From NCBI GenBank assembly GCA_034432435.1, contig DAOUBS010000164.1, positions 1 through 21,126 of the forward strand: DNA of 21,126 nt. Direction: 5' to 3'. Positions 6,018-16,226 of the stretch are shown here, in pieces. The notes beneath the pieces were generated by a model. The model saw only the letters and a program-made list of their open reading frames with translations. It made no database searches and had not been told where the DNA came from. Source of the DNA: JANWYT01 sp034432435. Lineage in GTDB: Bacteria; Chloroflexota; Anaerolineae; Aggregatilineales; Phototrophicaceae. Each line of letters opens with the position of its first letter. Position 1 is the stretch's first letter. The position numbers were made by a program, and so were the translations under genes.

Positions 6018-7280
6018 ATGCCAACTCCCTACAAAGTCTTTCTGAGCGTGCCAGATACCCCCACGGCTGAGGCCTATCTAGGAGCCGTGCGCACGGCGCT
6101 GTGGCGCATGGATCAGATGATGATCACTGCGATCAGCGCGCGCGACATCATCGTCAACAGTGAAGATCGCATTTTGCTAGCCAAGCAGGCAATGGACACA
6201 ACCGCGCTATTCATCGGCGTATACGGCGCGGAGTACGGGATGCTGGCCCCCGGCAGCGGCCTGTCCTACGCTGAGCAGGAGTATCGGCTGGCGTTTCAAC
6301 GGGGCTTGACGTGCGCGATCTTCATGCACGAAGACTGCCGCACGCAGCCGGACGCGCGCATGCGGCACTTCCGCGAGCTGTTGGAGACGCGCCACGTCAT
6401 CAACTACTTCAAGACGCTGGATGAGCTGCAAGCCCAAGTCATCCTTGCGGTGGACACGCACCTGCGCACCAGCCGTCAGATGCGCCTGCTGCCGCCCACT
6501 GCGCAGGGCTTCAGTGGTGGCGATGCCGAGGCGCCGCCGCTGGTAATGCCCGGGCCAGACGAGCCCCTGCGCACCTTCCGCGGCGCGGAGGCTGCCGAGG
6601 CGCCACCGCTAGTGATGCCCGGGCCAGACGAGCCCCTGCGCGCCTTCCGCGGCGCGGGGGCTGCCGAGGCGCTGCCGCCCAACTTTGAAACGCTGATCGA
6701 GGAGGGGCTGCGCTTTGCCGCGGATGATATCGAGCTGATTGTGCGGCGCGCGCTGCAAGTGTGGGACGCGCAGAAGCAGCTTCCATCGCAAGAGGCGGCC
6801 AACGGCATCATGCGCGTGACGCCGATTTTCGGCGTGCCGGCCCAGCAGTCCCAGTTTCGCTCTGATATTTTTATGGTGATGCCATTCCGTGAGCCGTATA
6901 ATGCCATTTATCAAACGGTGATTCGCCCAGTCGCTGGGAGTTTGAACCTGTCGATCCGACGCGGCGATGAGTTTGCCAGCGTGCGCGGGGTGGTGATGAA
7001 GGAGGTTTGGGCGGCCATCAACGGCTGTCGTTTGATCATCGCTGACATTAGCGAGGTCAACGCCAACGTGTTCTACGAATTAGGCATTGCCCACACGGTT
7101 GGCAAACCGGCCATCTTGCTAACCCAAGCGCAGTCACCGGAAGAAGTGCCGTTTGATGTGCGCCACCTGCGCTATATCAGCTATCGCAACACGATTGAAG
7201 GCGGCGAAAAGCTGGCGCAGGACTTGCAACAAGCGATTATCTGGGTGCTTAACGATTTGAAGGAGGCTGCTCCCGAATGA
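6018..7280 (+). CDS. DUF4062 domain plus nucleoside 2-deoxyribosyltransferase-like domain protein
   Basis: A 420-residue cytoplasmic protein with two Rossmann-like domains. Residues 5-150 resemble DUF4062: a KVFLSVP strand, then AMDTTALFIGVYGAEYGM, SYAEQEYRLAFQRGLTCAIFMHED. Residues 170-216 are a Pro/Ala-rich linker carrying two 23-residue repeats. Residues 280-415 match the family with DIFMVMPF, IIADISEVNANVFYELGIAH (Asp343, Glu354) and GKPAILLTQ. That is the layout of nucleoside 2-deoxyribosyltransferase/TIR-like domains, where the Asp and Glu flank a glycosidic bond of a nucleotide or NAD-like ligand. Both domains occur in bacterial conflict and signalling proteins; enzymatic activity here is inference. 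It sits just after a terminator and ends in an ATGA overlap with the DinB gene. No transmembrane segment is seen. Confidence 0.8.
   Translation: MPTPYKVFLSVPDTPTAEAYLGAVRTALWRMDQMMITAISARDIIVNSEDRILLAKQAMDTTALFIGVYGAEYGMLAPGSGLSYAEQEYRLAFQRGLTCAIFMHEDCRTQPDARMRHFRELLETRHVINYFKTLDELQAQVILAVDTHLRTSRQMRLLPPTAQGFSGGDAEAPPLVMPGPDEPLRTFRGAEAAEAPPLVMPGPDEPLRAFRGAGAAEALPPNFETLIEEGLRFAADDIELIVRRALQVWDAQKQLPSQEAANGIMRVTPIFGVPAQQSQFRSDIFMVMPFREPYNAIYQTVIRPVAGSLNLSIRRGDEFASVRGVVMKEVWAAINGCRLIIADISEVNANVFYELGIAHTVGKPAILLTQAQSPEEVPFDVRHLRYISYRNTIEGGEKLAQDLQQAIIWVLNDLKEAAPE
6525..6671 (+). repeat. Tandem 69-base (23-residue) repeat in the linker of the 6018 gene
   Basis: Two full copies (6525-6593 and 6594-6662) and the start of a third (from 6663) encode AEAPPLVMPGPDEPLR(T/A)FRGA(E/G)A. 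The copies differ at only a few bases, several of them silent, which points to a recent in-frame duplication. The units lengthen the linker between the two folded domains. Confidence 0.9.
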
Positions 7281-7762
7281 CCCCTCAATTTCATCACGAA
7301 CGCTACGTGACGATCATCAAGCTGCACTCGCAGACGCTCATCACGCTGGGCAAGATGCTCACACACGAGGAGGCCAGCACATGGCGCGACGGCGGCACTG
7401 GCTGGACGGTGCTAGAAGTGCTGGGGCATCTGCTAGAATACGATGCGATCTTTCAATCTCGTGTGCGGGCGATGTTGGAGCAGGACACCCCGACGTTTCA
7501 AGCCTACGATCACGAGAAGCTGGCTGCTGAACACGCCTACAACGCGCAGCCGCTGCACGATGTGTTGGCCAAGCTGAGCGTGTCGCGCGCGGAGATGGTG
7601 GCGTTTTTTGAGAGCCTGAGCGATGAGCAGTTGGCGCGCACGGGCCTTCACCCTGAATATGGCGCGTATACCGTTATGCGCTCGGTGGCGCAGGTGGCCG
7701 CACACGACGCCAACCACATCGAACAGATCACACGGATCATGTTGGAGAAGAAAACAGCTTAG
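7277..7762 (+). CDS. DinB-family four-helix protein
   Basis: A 161-residue DinB/YfiT-type protein. Four long helices can be followed, and the metal-ligand histidines are in the usual places: His51 in VLGHLLEYD, and His143 and His147 in AAHDANHIEQI. These bundles bind a divalent metal; members act as thiol (bacillithiol, mycothiol) transferases or have no known activity. A strong AAGGAGG lies at 7260-7266 within the preceding gene, whose stop overlaps this ATG (7277-7280), so the two are made together. The WTVLEVLGHL segment is the standard 'ws..evl.Hl' block. The thiol or substrate cannot be read from the sequence. Confidence 0.86.
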   Translation: MTPQFHHERYVTIIKLHSQTLITLGKMLTHEEASTWRDGGTGWTVLEVLGHLLEYDAIFQSRVRAMLEQDTPTFQAYDHEKLAAEHAYNAQPLHDVLAKLSVSRAEMVAFFESLSDEQLARTGLHPEYGAYTVMRSVAQVAAHDANHIEQITRIMLEKKTA

Positions 7763-7774
7763 CGGAGGCAACAA

Positions 7775-8689
7775 ATGAGGCGCGCAATCGGGGCGGGCTT
7801 GCTCTTGGGTGGGTTTTGGGCGCTGTGGCGCATGAACGAACGCGAGAAAAACGCGGTCAGCCTGCGAAACAAGGTGGTGCTCATCACAGGCGCCGCAGGG
7901 GGCATTGGGCGCGAGACGGCTCATGCCTTTGGCCGTGAACAAGCGCACCTGCTGCTGATTGACTGTGACGCCGAGGCGCTCGCCGCCACACAAGCGGAGG
8001 TGCAGCAGTATGGTGAACGGGTCTACACGCTGTCGATTGACCTCACGGAGGAGAACGCCCCATCTGAGATTGTCGCCTATGCGATGGAGCAGTTCGGGCG
8101 GATTGATGTATTGGTGAACAACGCGGGGCTGCTGGTGAGCGGCGACTTCCTCAAGCATCGCGAGGCTGACTATCGTCAGATGTTCGCGGTGAACGTGCTC
8201 GCGCTGGTGCGATTGACGCAGGCCGTTGCGCGTGTGATGCAGGCGCAGCACAGCGGCCACATCGTGAACATCGCCAGCATGGCCGCCATGCTGCCAAGCA
8301 TCGGCTTTAGCGTCTACGGGGCGAGCAAGGGCGCGGTGCGCACGTTCAGCTCAGCGTTACGGCGCGAGCTGCGCCCGGATGGCGTCATGGTGTCTTATGT
8401 CAGCCCGGGCTTCGTCGACACGCAGATGGTGGGGCACATGACGCGCGAGCAGATGAAAGAGGTGGGGATGATCGACCCTGTGCTGCGACTGAACCTCATC
8501 GCGCCATACGAGGTGGCTGATGCAGTGGTACGCACTGTCATCTACCGTGATGCTGAGGTGATCGTGGGCGATGTGGGCTACCACTTGCTGGCGCTGCTGG
8601 AGCGCCTGTCGCCGCTGCTGGTGGATGTGCTCTTCGAGCGCTTGATCGACCGTGACCGTTTGATCGAAACGGCGCAGCGCCCGCTCTAA
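7775..8689 (+). CDS. Membrane-anchored short-chain dehydrogenase/reductase (SDR)
   Basis: A 304-residue classical SDR, an NAD(P)-dependent oxidoreductase of alcohols or ketones. The dinucleotide loop is TGAAGGIG (residues 38-45), the NNAG motif is at 115-118, and the catalytic set is Ser168, Tyr181 and Lys185 (YGASK), all intact. Asp63-type acid after the second strand (LLLIDCD) suggests NAD rather than NADP preference. Residues 1-20 (MRRAIGAGLLLGGFWALW) are a hydrophobic anchor absent from most SDRs, and a further hydrophobic stretch lies near the C-terminus, so the enzyme is probably tied to the membrane and may act on lipids. GGAGG at 7765-7769 sets the start. The gene follows the DinB gene by 12 bases, likely in one transcript. 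The stop overlaps the convergent neighbour's stop. Confidence 0.88.
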   Translation: MRRAIGAGLLLGGFWALWRMNEREKNAVSLRNKVVLITGAAGGIGRETAHAFGREQAHLLLIDCDAEALAATQAEVQQYGERVYTLSIDLTEENAPSEIVAYAMEQFGRIDVLVNNAGLLVSGDFLKHREADYRQMFAVNVLALVRLTQAVARVMQAQHSGHIVNIASMAAMLPSIGFSVYGASKGAVRTFSSALRRELRPDGVMVSYVSPGFVDTQMVGHMTREQMKEVGMIDPVLRLNLIAPYEVADAVVRTVIYRDAEVIVGDVGYHLLALLERLSPLLVDVLFERLIDRDRLIETAQRPL

Positions 8690-8970
8690 GGCTTGTTCTT
8701 GGCCTGTTCTCGCAGTTCGCTGCCCTGAAAGTACAGCGCGACGGCCATCGTCGCGGCGGCGAACGCGCCGCCCACTACCAACCCCACGAGCAGGGCGTGC
8801 GCGAACACGTTGCCGTTGGCCAGCGCGAACAGCATCATGAAGATGATGCACCCGGCGGCGCAGCCCGCGCCGATCACGGTGGGGCGGGCGAGCTTGCGCC
8901 GCAGCCCGATGTAGCTGGCGAAGATCGTCGCGGTGAACAGCACGAAGAAGAAAAGCGCTCCAATGGTCAT
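8686..8970 (-). CDS. Small three-helix membrane protein
   Basis: A 94-residue protein with three hydrophobic spans at about residues 4-22, 31-50 and 55-80, separated by a basic loop (GLRRKLARP) and ended by a charged tail. I do not recognise the family. The ATG at 8970 overlaps the kynB stop by four bases (ATGA), and AAGGGGG just upstream inside kynB serves as its ribosome binding site, so it is the second gene of the kynB operon. An upstream in-frame extension from 9018 is not used because it would lie within kynB and replace this good start. The stop TAG shares four bases with the stop of the convergent SDR gene. It could be a transporter accessory or simply an unassigned membrane protein. 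Confidence 0.7.
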   Translation of the reverse strand: MTIGALFFFVLFTATIFASYIGLRRKLARPTVIGAGCAAGCIIFMMLFALANGNVFAHALLVGLVVGGAFAAATMAVALYFQGSELREQAKNKP

Positions 8971-9608
8971 AGATCCCCCTTGAGTGGCCGCAAGATGGCG
9001 CGAACAGGTGAAGCACACGCTCCGCTGAGCTTGAGCGGCAGCGCGATCAATTCATAGTCGCCTGTGGGAACGCCCCGCAAGCAGAGGCTCTCCAAATTGT
9101 AGAGGCCGTGGCGCGCGAGTGCATGGTGTGCGTCGAGCGTTTGACTGGTGTAGGGGTCAACGCTGATGGCGTCTGTGCCGATCAGCACATAGCGCAGTGC
9201 CGCGAGATGGTCGATCAGCGCAGCGCTCAGCGTGGGGAAGTCGGTTGTGAGCGTGTCGTCTGGCGTGCTGCTGACGAACGTGCGAATGAGCAGTCGCTGA
9301 CCACCGCGTAGGTCTGTTTGGCTGAGGTCGTCGGGCATGATGTGGCCGCTGCGCCGCTCCACCGCTACGACGCGCGCCGGGCCGATGAACGGCTCTAGCG
9401 GCAGCGCGGCAGCGTCTGTGCCGCCTATCTGGTAGTGGAAGCGCGCGTCGGCATGGGTGGCGCTATGCGCGCTCAACGTGAGTTTCGTGAGGTTGACGCT
9501 GCTGCCACGGCGCATGTCCGCGATGAGGTGGGACGTGTAAGGCGTATCTCCCTCCCAGACGGCGCTGGATGGGGCAATTGTACGGGTGATGTCGTAAATC
9601 GTCGTCAT
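8967..9608 (-). CDS. kynB: Cyclase-family metal hydrolase, probable kynurenine formamidase KynB
   Basis: A 213-residue protein of KynB length. KynB hydrolyses N-formylkynurenine to kynurenine and formate in tryptophan breakdown. The metal site is AHSATHADARFHY with His48, His52, Asp54 and His58 at family spacing, although the usual 'TGTHxDAPxH' reads 'SATHADARFH'. The N-terminal WEGDTPY and RRGSSVNLTKLTLS blocks, and the C-terminal GTDAISVDP, HHALARHGLYNLESL and PTGDYELIALPLKLSGA blocks, match KynB well. The ATG at 9608 has no ribosome binding site; a -10-like TATCAT ends six bases before it, so the message may be leaderless. No other kynurenine-pathway gene is in the window, so a related cyclase activity remains possible. 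Confidence 0.8.
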   Translation of the reverse strand: MTTIYDITRTIAPSSAVWEGDTPYTSHLIADMRRGSSVNLTKLTLSAHSATHADARFHYQIGGTDAAALPLEPFIGPARVVAVERRSGHIMPDDLSQTDLRGGQRLLIRTFVSSTPDDTLTTDFPTLSAALIDHLAALRYVLIGTDAISVDPYTSQTLDAHHALARHGLYNLESLCLRGVPTGDYELIALPLKLSGACASPVRAILRPLKGDL

Positions 9609-9614
9609 GACTGC

Positions 9615-9620
9615 ATGATA
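9615..9620 (-). promoter_or_regulatory. Possible -10 element of a leaderless kynB message
   Basis: Minus-strand TATCAT (9620-9615, five of six matches to TATAAT) is followed by six bases and then the kynB ATG. A transcript would start at or next to the ATG. No good -35 box is found 16-18 bases upstream; a perfect TTGACA at 9658-9653 is too far away. Confidence 0.3.
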
Positions 9621-9676
9621 GCACCGATCTTGCCTCGGCGCTGTGCGAAGTTTGTCAATTTCTACAAATGACTCGC

Positions 9677-9705
9677 TAGACAATTACCACTGCTTGCGCT
9701 ACAGT
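9677..9705 (+). promoter_or_regulatory. Candidate promoter for the pullulanase gene
   Basis: TAGACA (9677-9682, five of six to TTGACA) and TACAGT (9700-9705, four of six to TATAAT) are spaced by exactly 17 bases. The predicted start near 9712 gives a leader of about 32 bases with AAGGA at 9731-9735 before the ATG at 9744. A second -35-like TTGTCA lies at 9652-9657. Confidence 0.5.
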
Positions 9706-9743
9706 GACTGGCGAATATTGGTGTTTTTGTAAGGAAAACATTC

Positions 9744-13039
<3,296 letters not shown>

Positions 13040-13043
<4 letters not shown>

Positions 13044-13711
13044 CGGCGTCCGCGTGGGATCCTGCCGACGAGGCGCACCCCTGCGCCTTCGACATCAGCA
13101 GGATCCCGTACGCGCTGGTTGGACAGATCGGCTAGCGCTGCCAGCAGAACCCCCACGACTAGCGCGAGACCAATTCGGATGAACGGCTCAAAGCGGTTGA
13201 CGAGCGGGGGCGGCGCAGCCACGACCACCGGCGCATCGATGATCGTCACGGTGGCTGGCTCTGGGCCGAGGTGCGGAAAGTAGGCTTGGTTGCGCGTCTG
13301 TAAGACTGTGATGGCCGCATCGGCGATGCGCCCTAGCGCGGCCGCGTCGGGGTAGCTCATCTGCACTTGGCCGATGCTGCGGGCGTTGTCGCTGGCGATG
13401 CCGAGCGGCGCAAGGTCAACATCGGGCAGCAAGGCCTGTATCTCAGCGCGGAAGCTGCTGCTGCGCACCCACTCGGTGAAGGCGTTGACAGTGTATTCAC
13501 TGGCGATCCACACGTCCTGAAAGTCCCCATCGCGTGGGCTGACGTTGGCGCTGGTCATGGCGGCGGTATATTTGAACTGCGCAGCGTAGCCCCCGCTGAC
13601 GGGTCGGCTCAGCAAAGTGGGCAGGGTGAGCACAGCGGCCACCGCTGGCGGAATCAACATCAGCCACCACCATCGCTGTACGAAACGCCAGATAGGTTGT
13701 AGTTCGTTCAT
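13040..13711 (-). CDS. Wzz/YveK-like polysaccharide chain-length protein (no kinase domain)
   Basis: A 223-residue membrane protein with a transmembrane helix at about 14-35 (WWWLMLIPPAVAAVL) and another at about 170-192 (IRIGLALVVGVLLAALADL). Between them is an external domain of about 130 residues. A conserved Pro-rich lead (DAPVVVAAPPPL) precedes the second helix. This is the layout of Wzz-type polysaccharide co-polymerases, which set chain length of exported polysaccharides and often pair with a tyrosine kinase; no kinase domain is fused and none is in the window. Sequence motifs are weak, so the call rests on layout and context. It is the last gene of the minus-strand operon and starts in an ATGA overlap (13708-13711) with the GT4 stop. 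Its final codons contain a nested inverted repeat. Confidence 0.75.
13056..13107. repeat. Nested inverted repeat in the wzz 3' end, beside the pullulanase stop
   Basis: The outer arms GGGATCCTGC (13056-13065) and GCAGGATCCC (13098-13107) are perfect 10-base complements. Inside them AGGCGCA (13071-13077) and TGCGCCT (13082-13088) form a 7-base-pair hairpin with a CCCC loop. The element starts 13 bases after the pullulanase stop and lies in the last codons of the minus-strand wzz-like gene. There is no T-run on either side, so it is not a standard intrinsic terminator; it may stabilise or end both convergent messages. Confidence 0.8.
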
Positions 13712-14820
13712 AAGGTTCCCCTTGCTGCTTGGTGCGCCTCGTAGGCCTCTTGAATATAGCGTCTGAGCGTCTGCTTGAACAGCGAGGCGTCAAAGGTTAG
13801 GGCGTGAGCGCGGATCACGTCAGGGTTGTAGGTGGCTGCATCAAAGCTGGCCATGACCGCGGCGAGGCTGTCTACGGTTTGCTCGTCGAAGAAGGCGCCG
13901 GTGATGCCCTCGCGCACGGTGTCGAGCGCGCCGCCGGCGCGGTAGGCGATCACAGGGCGGCCAGCAGCCTGCGCCTGTACGGGCGTGATGCCGAAGTCCT
14001 CGAACCCGGGGAAGATAAAAGCTCTGCAGCGCGCCATCAGGTCGGGCAGGTCTTCATCTGGCACGTAGCCCAAAAATTCAACGGTGGGGCCGGCCAGCGC
14101 GCGCAGGCGGTCGAGGTCGCGCCCACGCCCGCCCACTTTGAGCGGCAGTCCTAAGCGCGTGGCTGCTTGCACGGCAAGGTCGATGCGCTTATAAGGGATC
14201 AAGCGCGACACGACGAGGAAGTAATCCCCGATTTCGTGCGCAGGAACGGGGACGAAGCGCGCGCAGTCCACTGGCGGGTAGATGATCGTCGAGTCGCGGT
14301 TGTAGAAATGACGGATGCGCTGTTGAATGTCGGTGCTGATGGCGATGAAGTGCGTCACGCGCTGGGCAGCGGCGTAGTCCCACTGGCGCAGCAGCGCGAT
14401 CAGCGGCTTGAGGGCAGTCTGCGCCGCGCGACCGAGGCCTTCGCGCGCGACGTAGTGTTCTAGCTGCCACACGTAGCGCGTCGGCGCGAGGCAGTAGCAG
14501 ATGTGCAGCGCGTCGCCTGTGCGCACGCCGTGGCAGAAGCCGCTCTTGTTGCTCAGCACCACGTCATACGCTGAGAGGTCAAGGCTGCCCCACGCCAGCG
14601 GGTAGATTGGCAGGTAGGGCTGGTGACGCTGCCGAATGCGCGGCAGGCGATCCGACCACAAGGGGCGGATGTCCCACTGGCGATAGGCGGCGGGCATCAC
14701 GTCTGGCGCGTAGAGGCTGGTGAAGATCGGGCTGTCAGGGAACATCGCCACGAGTTCGGCTAGCACGTCCTCTGCGCCGCCGATCTGATTGAGCCAATCG
14801 TGGACGAGTGCCAGCTTCAC
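13708..14820 (-). CDS. GT4 family glycosyltransferase (WbaZ-like)
   Basis: A 370-residue GT-B glycosyltransferase. The N-terminus (LALVHDWLNQIGGAEDVL) carries the glycine-rich loop of family GT4. The middle has YCLAPTRYVW and IAISTDIQQRI, and the C-terminal nucleotide-sugar domain contains VVSRLIPYKRIDLAV and FPGFEDFGITPVQAQAAGRPVIAYRAGG. These blocks are typical of WbaZ-type mannosyl/sugar transferases that build O-antigen or exopolysaccharide on the cytoplasmic face. In the usual E-x7-E motif the second Glu is Gln282 (first is Glu274), as discussed in the findings. The start is a GTG at 14820 that overlaps the rnhB stop by four bases (GTGA) and has no strong ribosome binding site, implying coupling. 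The sugar donor cannot be read from the sequence. Confidence 0.88.
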   Translation of the reverse strand: MKLALVHDWLNQIGGAEDVLAELVAMFPDSPIFTSLYAPDVMPAAYRQWDIRPLWSDRLPRIRQRHQPYLPIYPLAWGSLDLSAYDVVLSNKSGFCHGVRTGDALHICYCLAPTRYVWQLEHYVAREGLGRAAQTALKPLIALLRQWDYAAAQRVTHFIAISTDIQQRIRHFYNRDSTIIYPPVDCARFVPVPAHEIGDYFLVVSRLIPYKRIDLAVQAATRLGLPLKVGGRGRDLDRLRALAGPTVEFLGYVPDEDLPDLMARCRAFIFPGFEDFGITPVQAQAAGRPVIAYRAGGALDTVREGITGAFFDEQTVDSLAAVMASFDAATYNPDVIRAHALTFDASLFKQTLRRYIQEAYEAHQAARGTL

Positions 14821-15467
14821 GGATGATAGGCCTGTAGCACTGGGCGCACGTTGAGCCGGTGCACGCCCAGCACAATCCCATGCGTCCGTATCGCGGCGCT
14901 GTGCTGAGGCGTGCCGTAGCCTTTGTTGTGGTCAAAGCCGTAGGCTGGGTACTGGGCGTGCAGCTCGGTCATGTGTTGATCGCGCCACGTCTTGGCGAGG
15001 ATGCTCGCGCAGGCGATGCTCAACGAGAGTTGGTCACCGTGGGTAATCGACCAATGGGGGATCGGCTGCTGCGGCCATTTTGTGTGGTCGATCAGCAGGA
15101 AGTCAGCTTGCACGCGGCACGCATCGAGCGCGCGTTGATAGGCCAGCCGCAGCGCTGCCGCCAAGCCCAGCGCGGCGATGTCGTCCGCGCTGACGACGCC
15201 CACGCCGTAGGCGAGCGCGACGTGTTTAATGACCTCAGCGACGCGCAGACGCTGACGGTGAGTCATTTGCTTGCTGTCGCGTGCGCCTTTGAGCTGTTCG
15301 GGCAGGGTTGCTGCGTCAGGTAGGATGACCGCCGCCGCCGCAAGCGGCCCGGCCCACGGTCCACGCCCGGACTCGTCCAGCCCGGCCACGCGTTGATAGC
15401 CCTGCGCTTGCGCCTGCGCCTCGTAGGTGAGCGGGGCAGTGTTATCTCGACGCGGCGGTTTGGTCAT
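14817..15467 (-). CDS. rnhB: Ribonuclease HII
   Basis: A 216-residue enzyme that cuts RNA in RNA-DNA hybrids and starts removal of single ribonucleotides from DNA. The active-site carboxylates are in place: Asp31 and Glu32 in AGLDESGRGPWAGPL, Asp127 in LLIDHTKWP and Asp145 in HGDQLSLSIACASILAK. The C-terminal GYGTPQH motif that positions the substrate is present. Small departures from the usual text are DES for DEA and PWAG for PLAG. The ATG at 15467 follows GAGGGG, and an in-frame extension to 15587 lies inside the next gene and is not used. The gene overlaps the GT2 gene upstream by 26 bases and the GT4 gene downstream by four, so it is firmly inside the polysaccharide operon. Confidence 0.93.
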   Translation of the reverse strand: MTKPPRRDNTAPLTYEAQAQAQGYQRVAGLDESGRGPWAGPLAAAAVILPDAATLPEQLKGARDSKQMTHRQRLRVAEVIKHVALAYGVGVVSADDIAALGLAAALRLAYQRALDACRVQADFLLIDHTKWPQQPIPHWSITHGDQLSLSIACASILAKTWRDQHMTELHAQYPAYGFDHNKGYGTPQHSAAIRTHGIVLGVHRLNVRPVLQAYHP

Positions 15468-16188
15468 ACACCCCTCTGCGCCAATTTTGGCGAATTTCCC
15501 AAATCTCAAGCAGGATCTTGAGCGAGTCTTGAAACAGACGCATGCGCGAATCGGGGTCAAAGTACCACGTAATGGGCACGTCCACAATACGATAGCCGCG
15601 CCGCTGTGCCACGTAGATCAGCTCCACGTCGAAGCCGATGCCGCTCATCTGCTGCACGCGGAACAAGTCCTCGGCGGCCTCGCGCTTGAACATCTTGAAG
15701 CCGCACTGGGTGTCTTCAAAATCGGGGACAGCAGCCACTTTGACGATGAAGTTGAGTACGCGCCCCATGATGTGGCGGTATTCTGGCTCACCGATGCGGC
15801 GCGCGCCGTCGCCTTCGCGGCTGCCGATCAGCACATCGTAGCCCTCGCGCACCGGTGGCAGGAACTTGGCGATCTCCTCGATGGGCATTGATAAGTCCGT
15901 GTCGCAGATGAAGCGATAGTCCCCGTGGGCGGCCAGCATCCCCGCTTTGACCGCAAGGCCCTTGCCGCGCGTCTTCACCTCGATCAAGCGCACGTAGGGG
16001 TGATCTTGGGCGAACTCGCGCACGACCTGGCTGGTGCGGTCTTTGCTGCCGTTCTCGACGACGATCACCTCATAGGTGTAGTCTTGCGTCTTCAAGTAGG
16101 CGTCGATCTTCGCCAAGCTGGGGGGGAGTCGCTTCTCCTCGTTGTGCGCTGGGATGATGATCGACAAAAAGAGAGGCTCTGTGGTCAA
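15442..16188 (-). CDS. GT2 glycosyltransferase, dolichyl/polyprenyl-phosphate sugar synthase-like
   Basis: A 248-residue GT-A enzyme. It opens with FLSIIIPAHNEEKRLPPSL, has VIVVENGSKDRT after the second strand and the metal-binding CDTDLSMPIEE, then FEDTQCGFKMFKREAAEDLF and VPITWYFDPDSRM. This pattern is that of DPM1-like enzymes (ALG5/dolichyl-phosphate type), which move a sugar from a nucleotide donor to a polyprenyl phosphate at the membrane. No C-terminal transmembrane segments follow, so it is the soluble form. I take the TTG at 16188 as start because GGAG lies seven bases before it and the core strand begins a few residues later; a TTG at 16233 would add 15 residues and overlap the previous gene, with no binding site. 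Confidence 0.86.
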   Translation of the reverse strand: MTTEPLFLSIIIPAHNEEKRLPPSLAKIDAYLKTQDYTYEVIVVENGSKDRTSQVVREFAQDHPYVRLIEVKTRGKGLAVKAGMLAAHGDYRFICDTDLSMPIEEIAKFLPPVREGYDVLIGSREGDGARRIGEPEYRHIMGRVLNFIVKVAAVPDFEDTQCGFKMFKREAAEDLFRVQQMSGIGFDVELIYVAQRRGYRIVDVPITWYFDPDSRMRLFQDSLKILLEIWEIRQNWRRGVYDQTAASR

Positions 16189-16226
16189 AGGACAACTCCG
16201 CCCGAGTATGAGAACATAGGCTACGC

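Noticed and set aside
6525..6671. Tandem repeats considered as CRISPR or a mobile-element end
   Set aside because: The repeats are contiguous, in frame, 69 bases long and encode a continuous Pro/Ala-rich linker; there are no spacers.
7433..8260. A 275-codon open frame on the minus strand
   Set aside because: It is antisense to the DinB and SDR genes, which have clear family motifs and good start sites. The translation is His/Arg-rich, as expected of a shadow frame in GC-rich DNA.
9653..9658. A perfect minus-strand -35 box TTGACA
   Set aside because: No -10-like sequence lies 16-18 bases downstream on that strand, so it is probably chance or part of an operator dyad.
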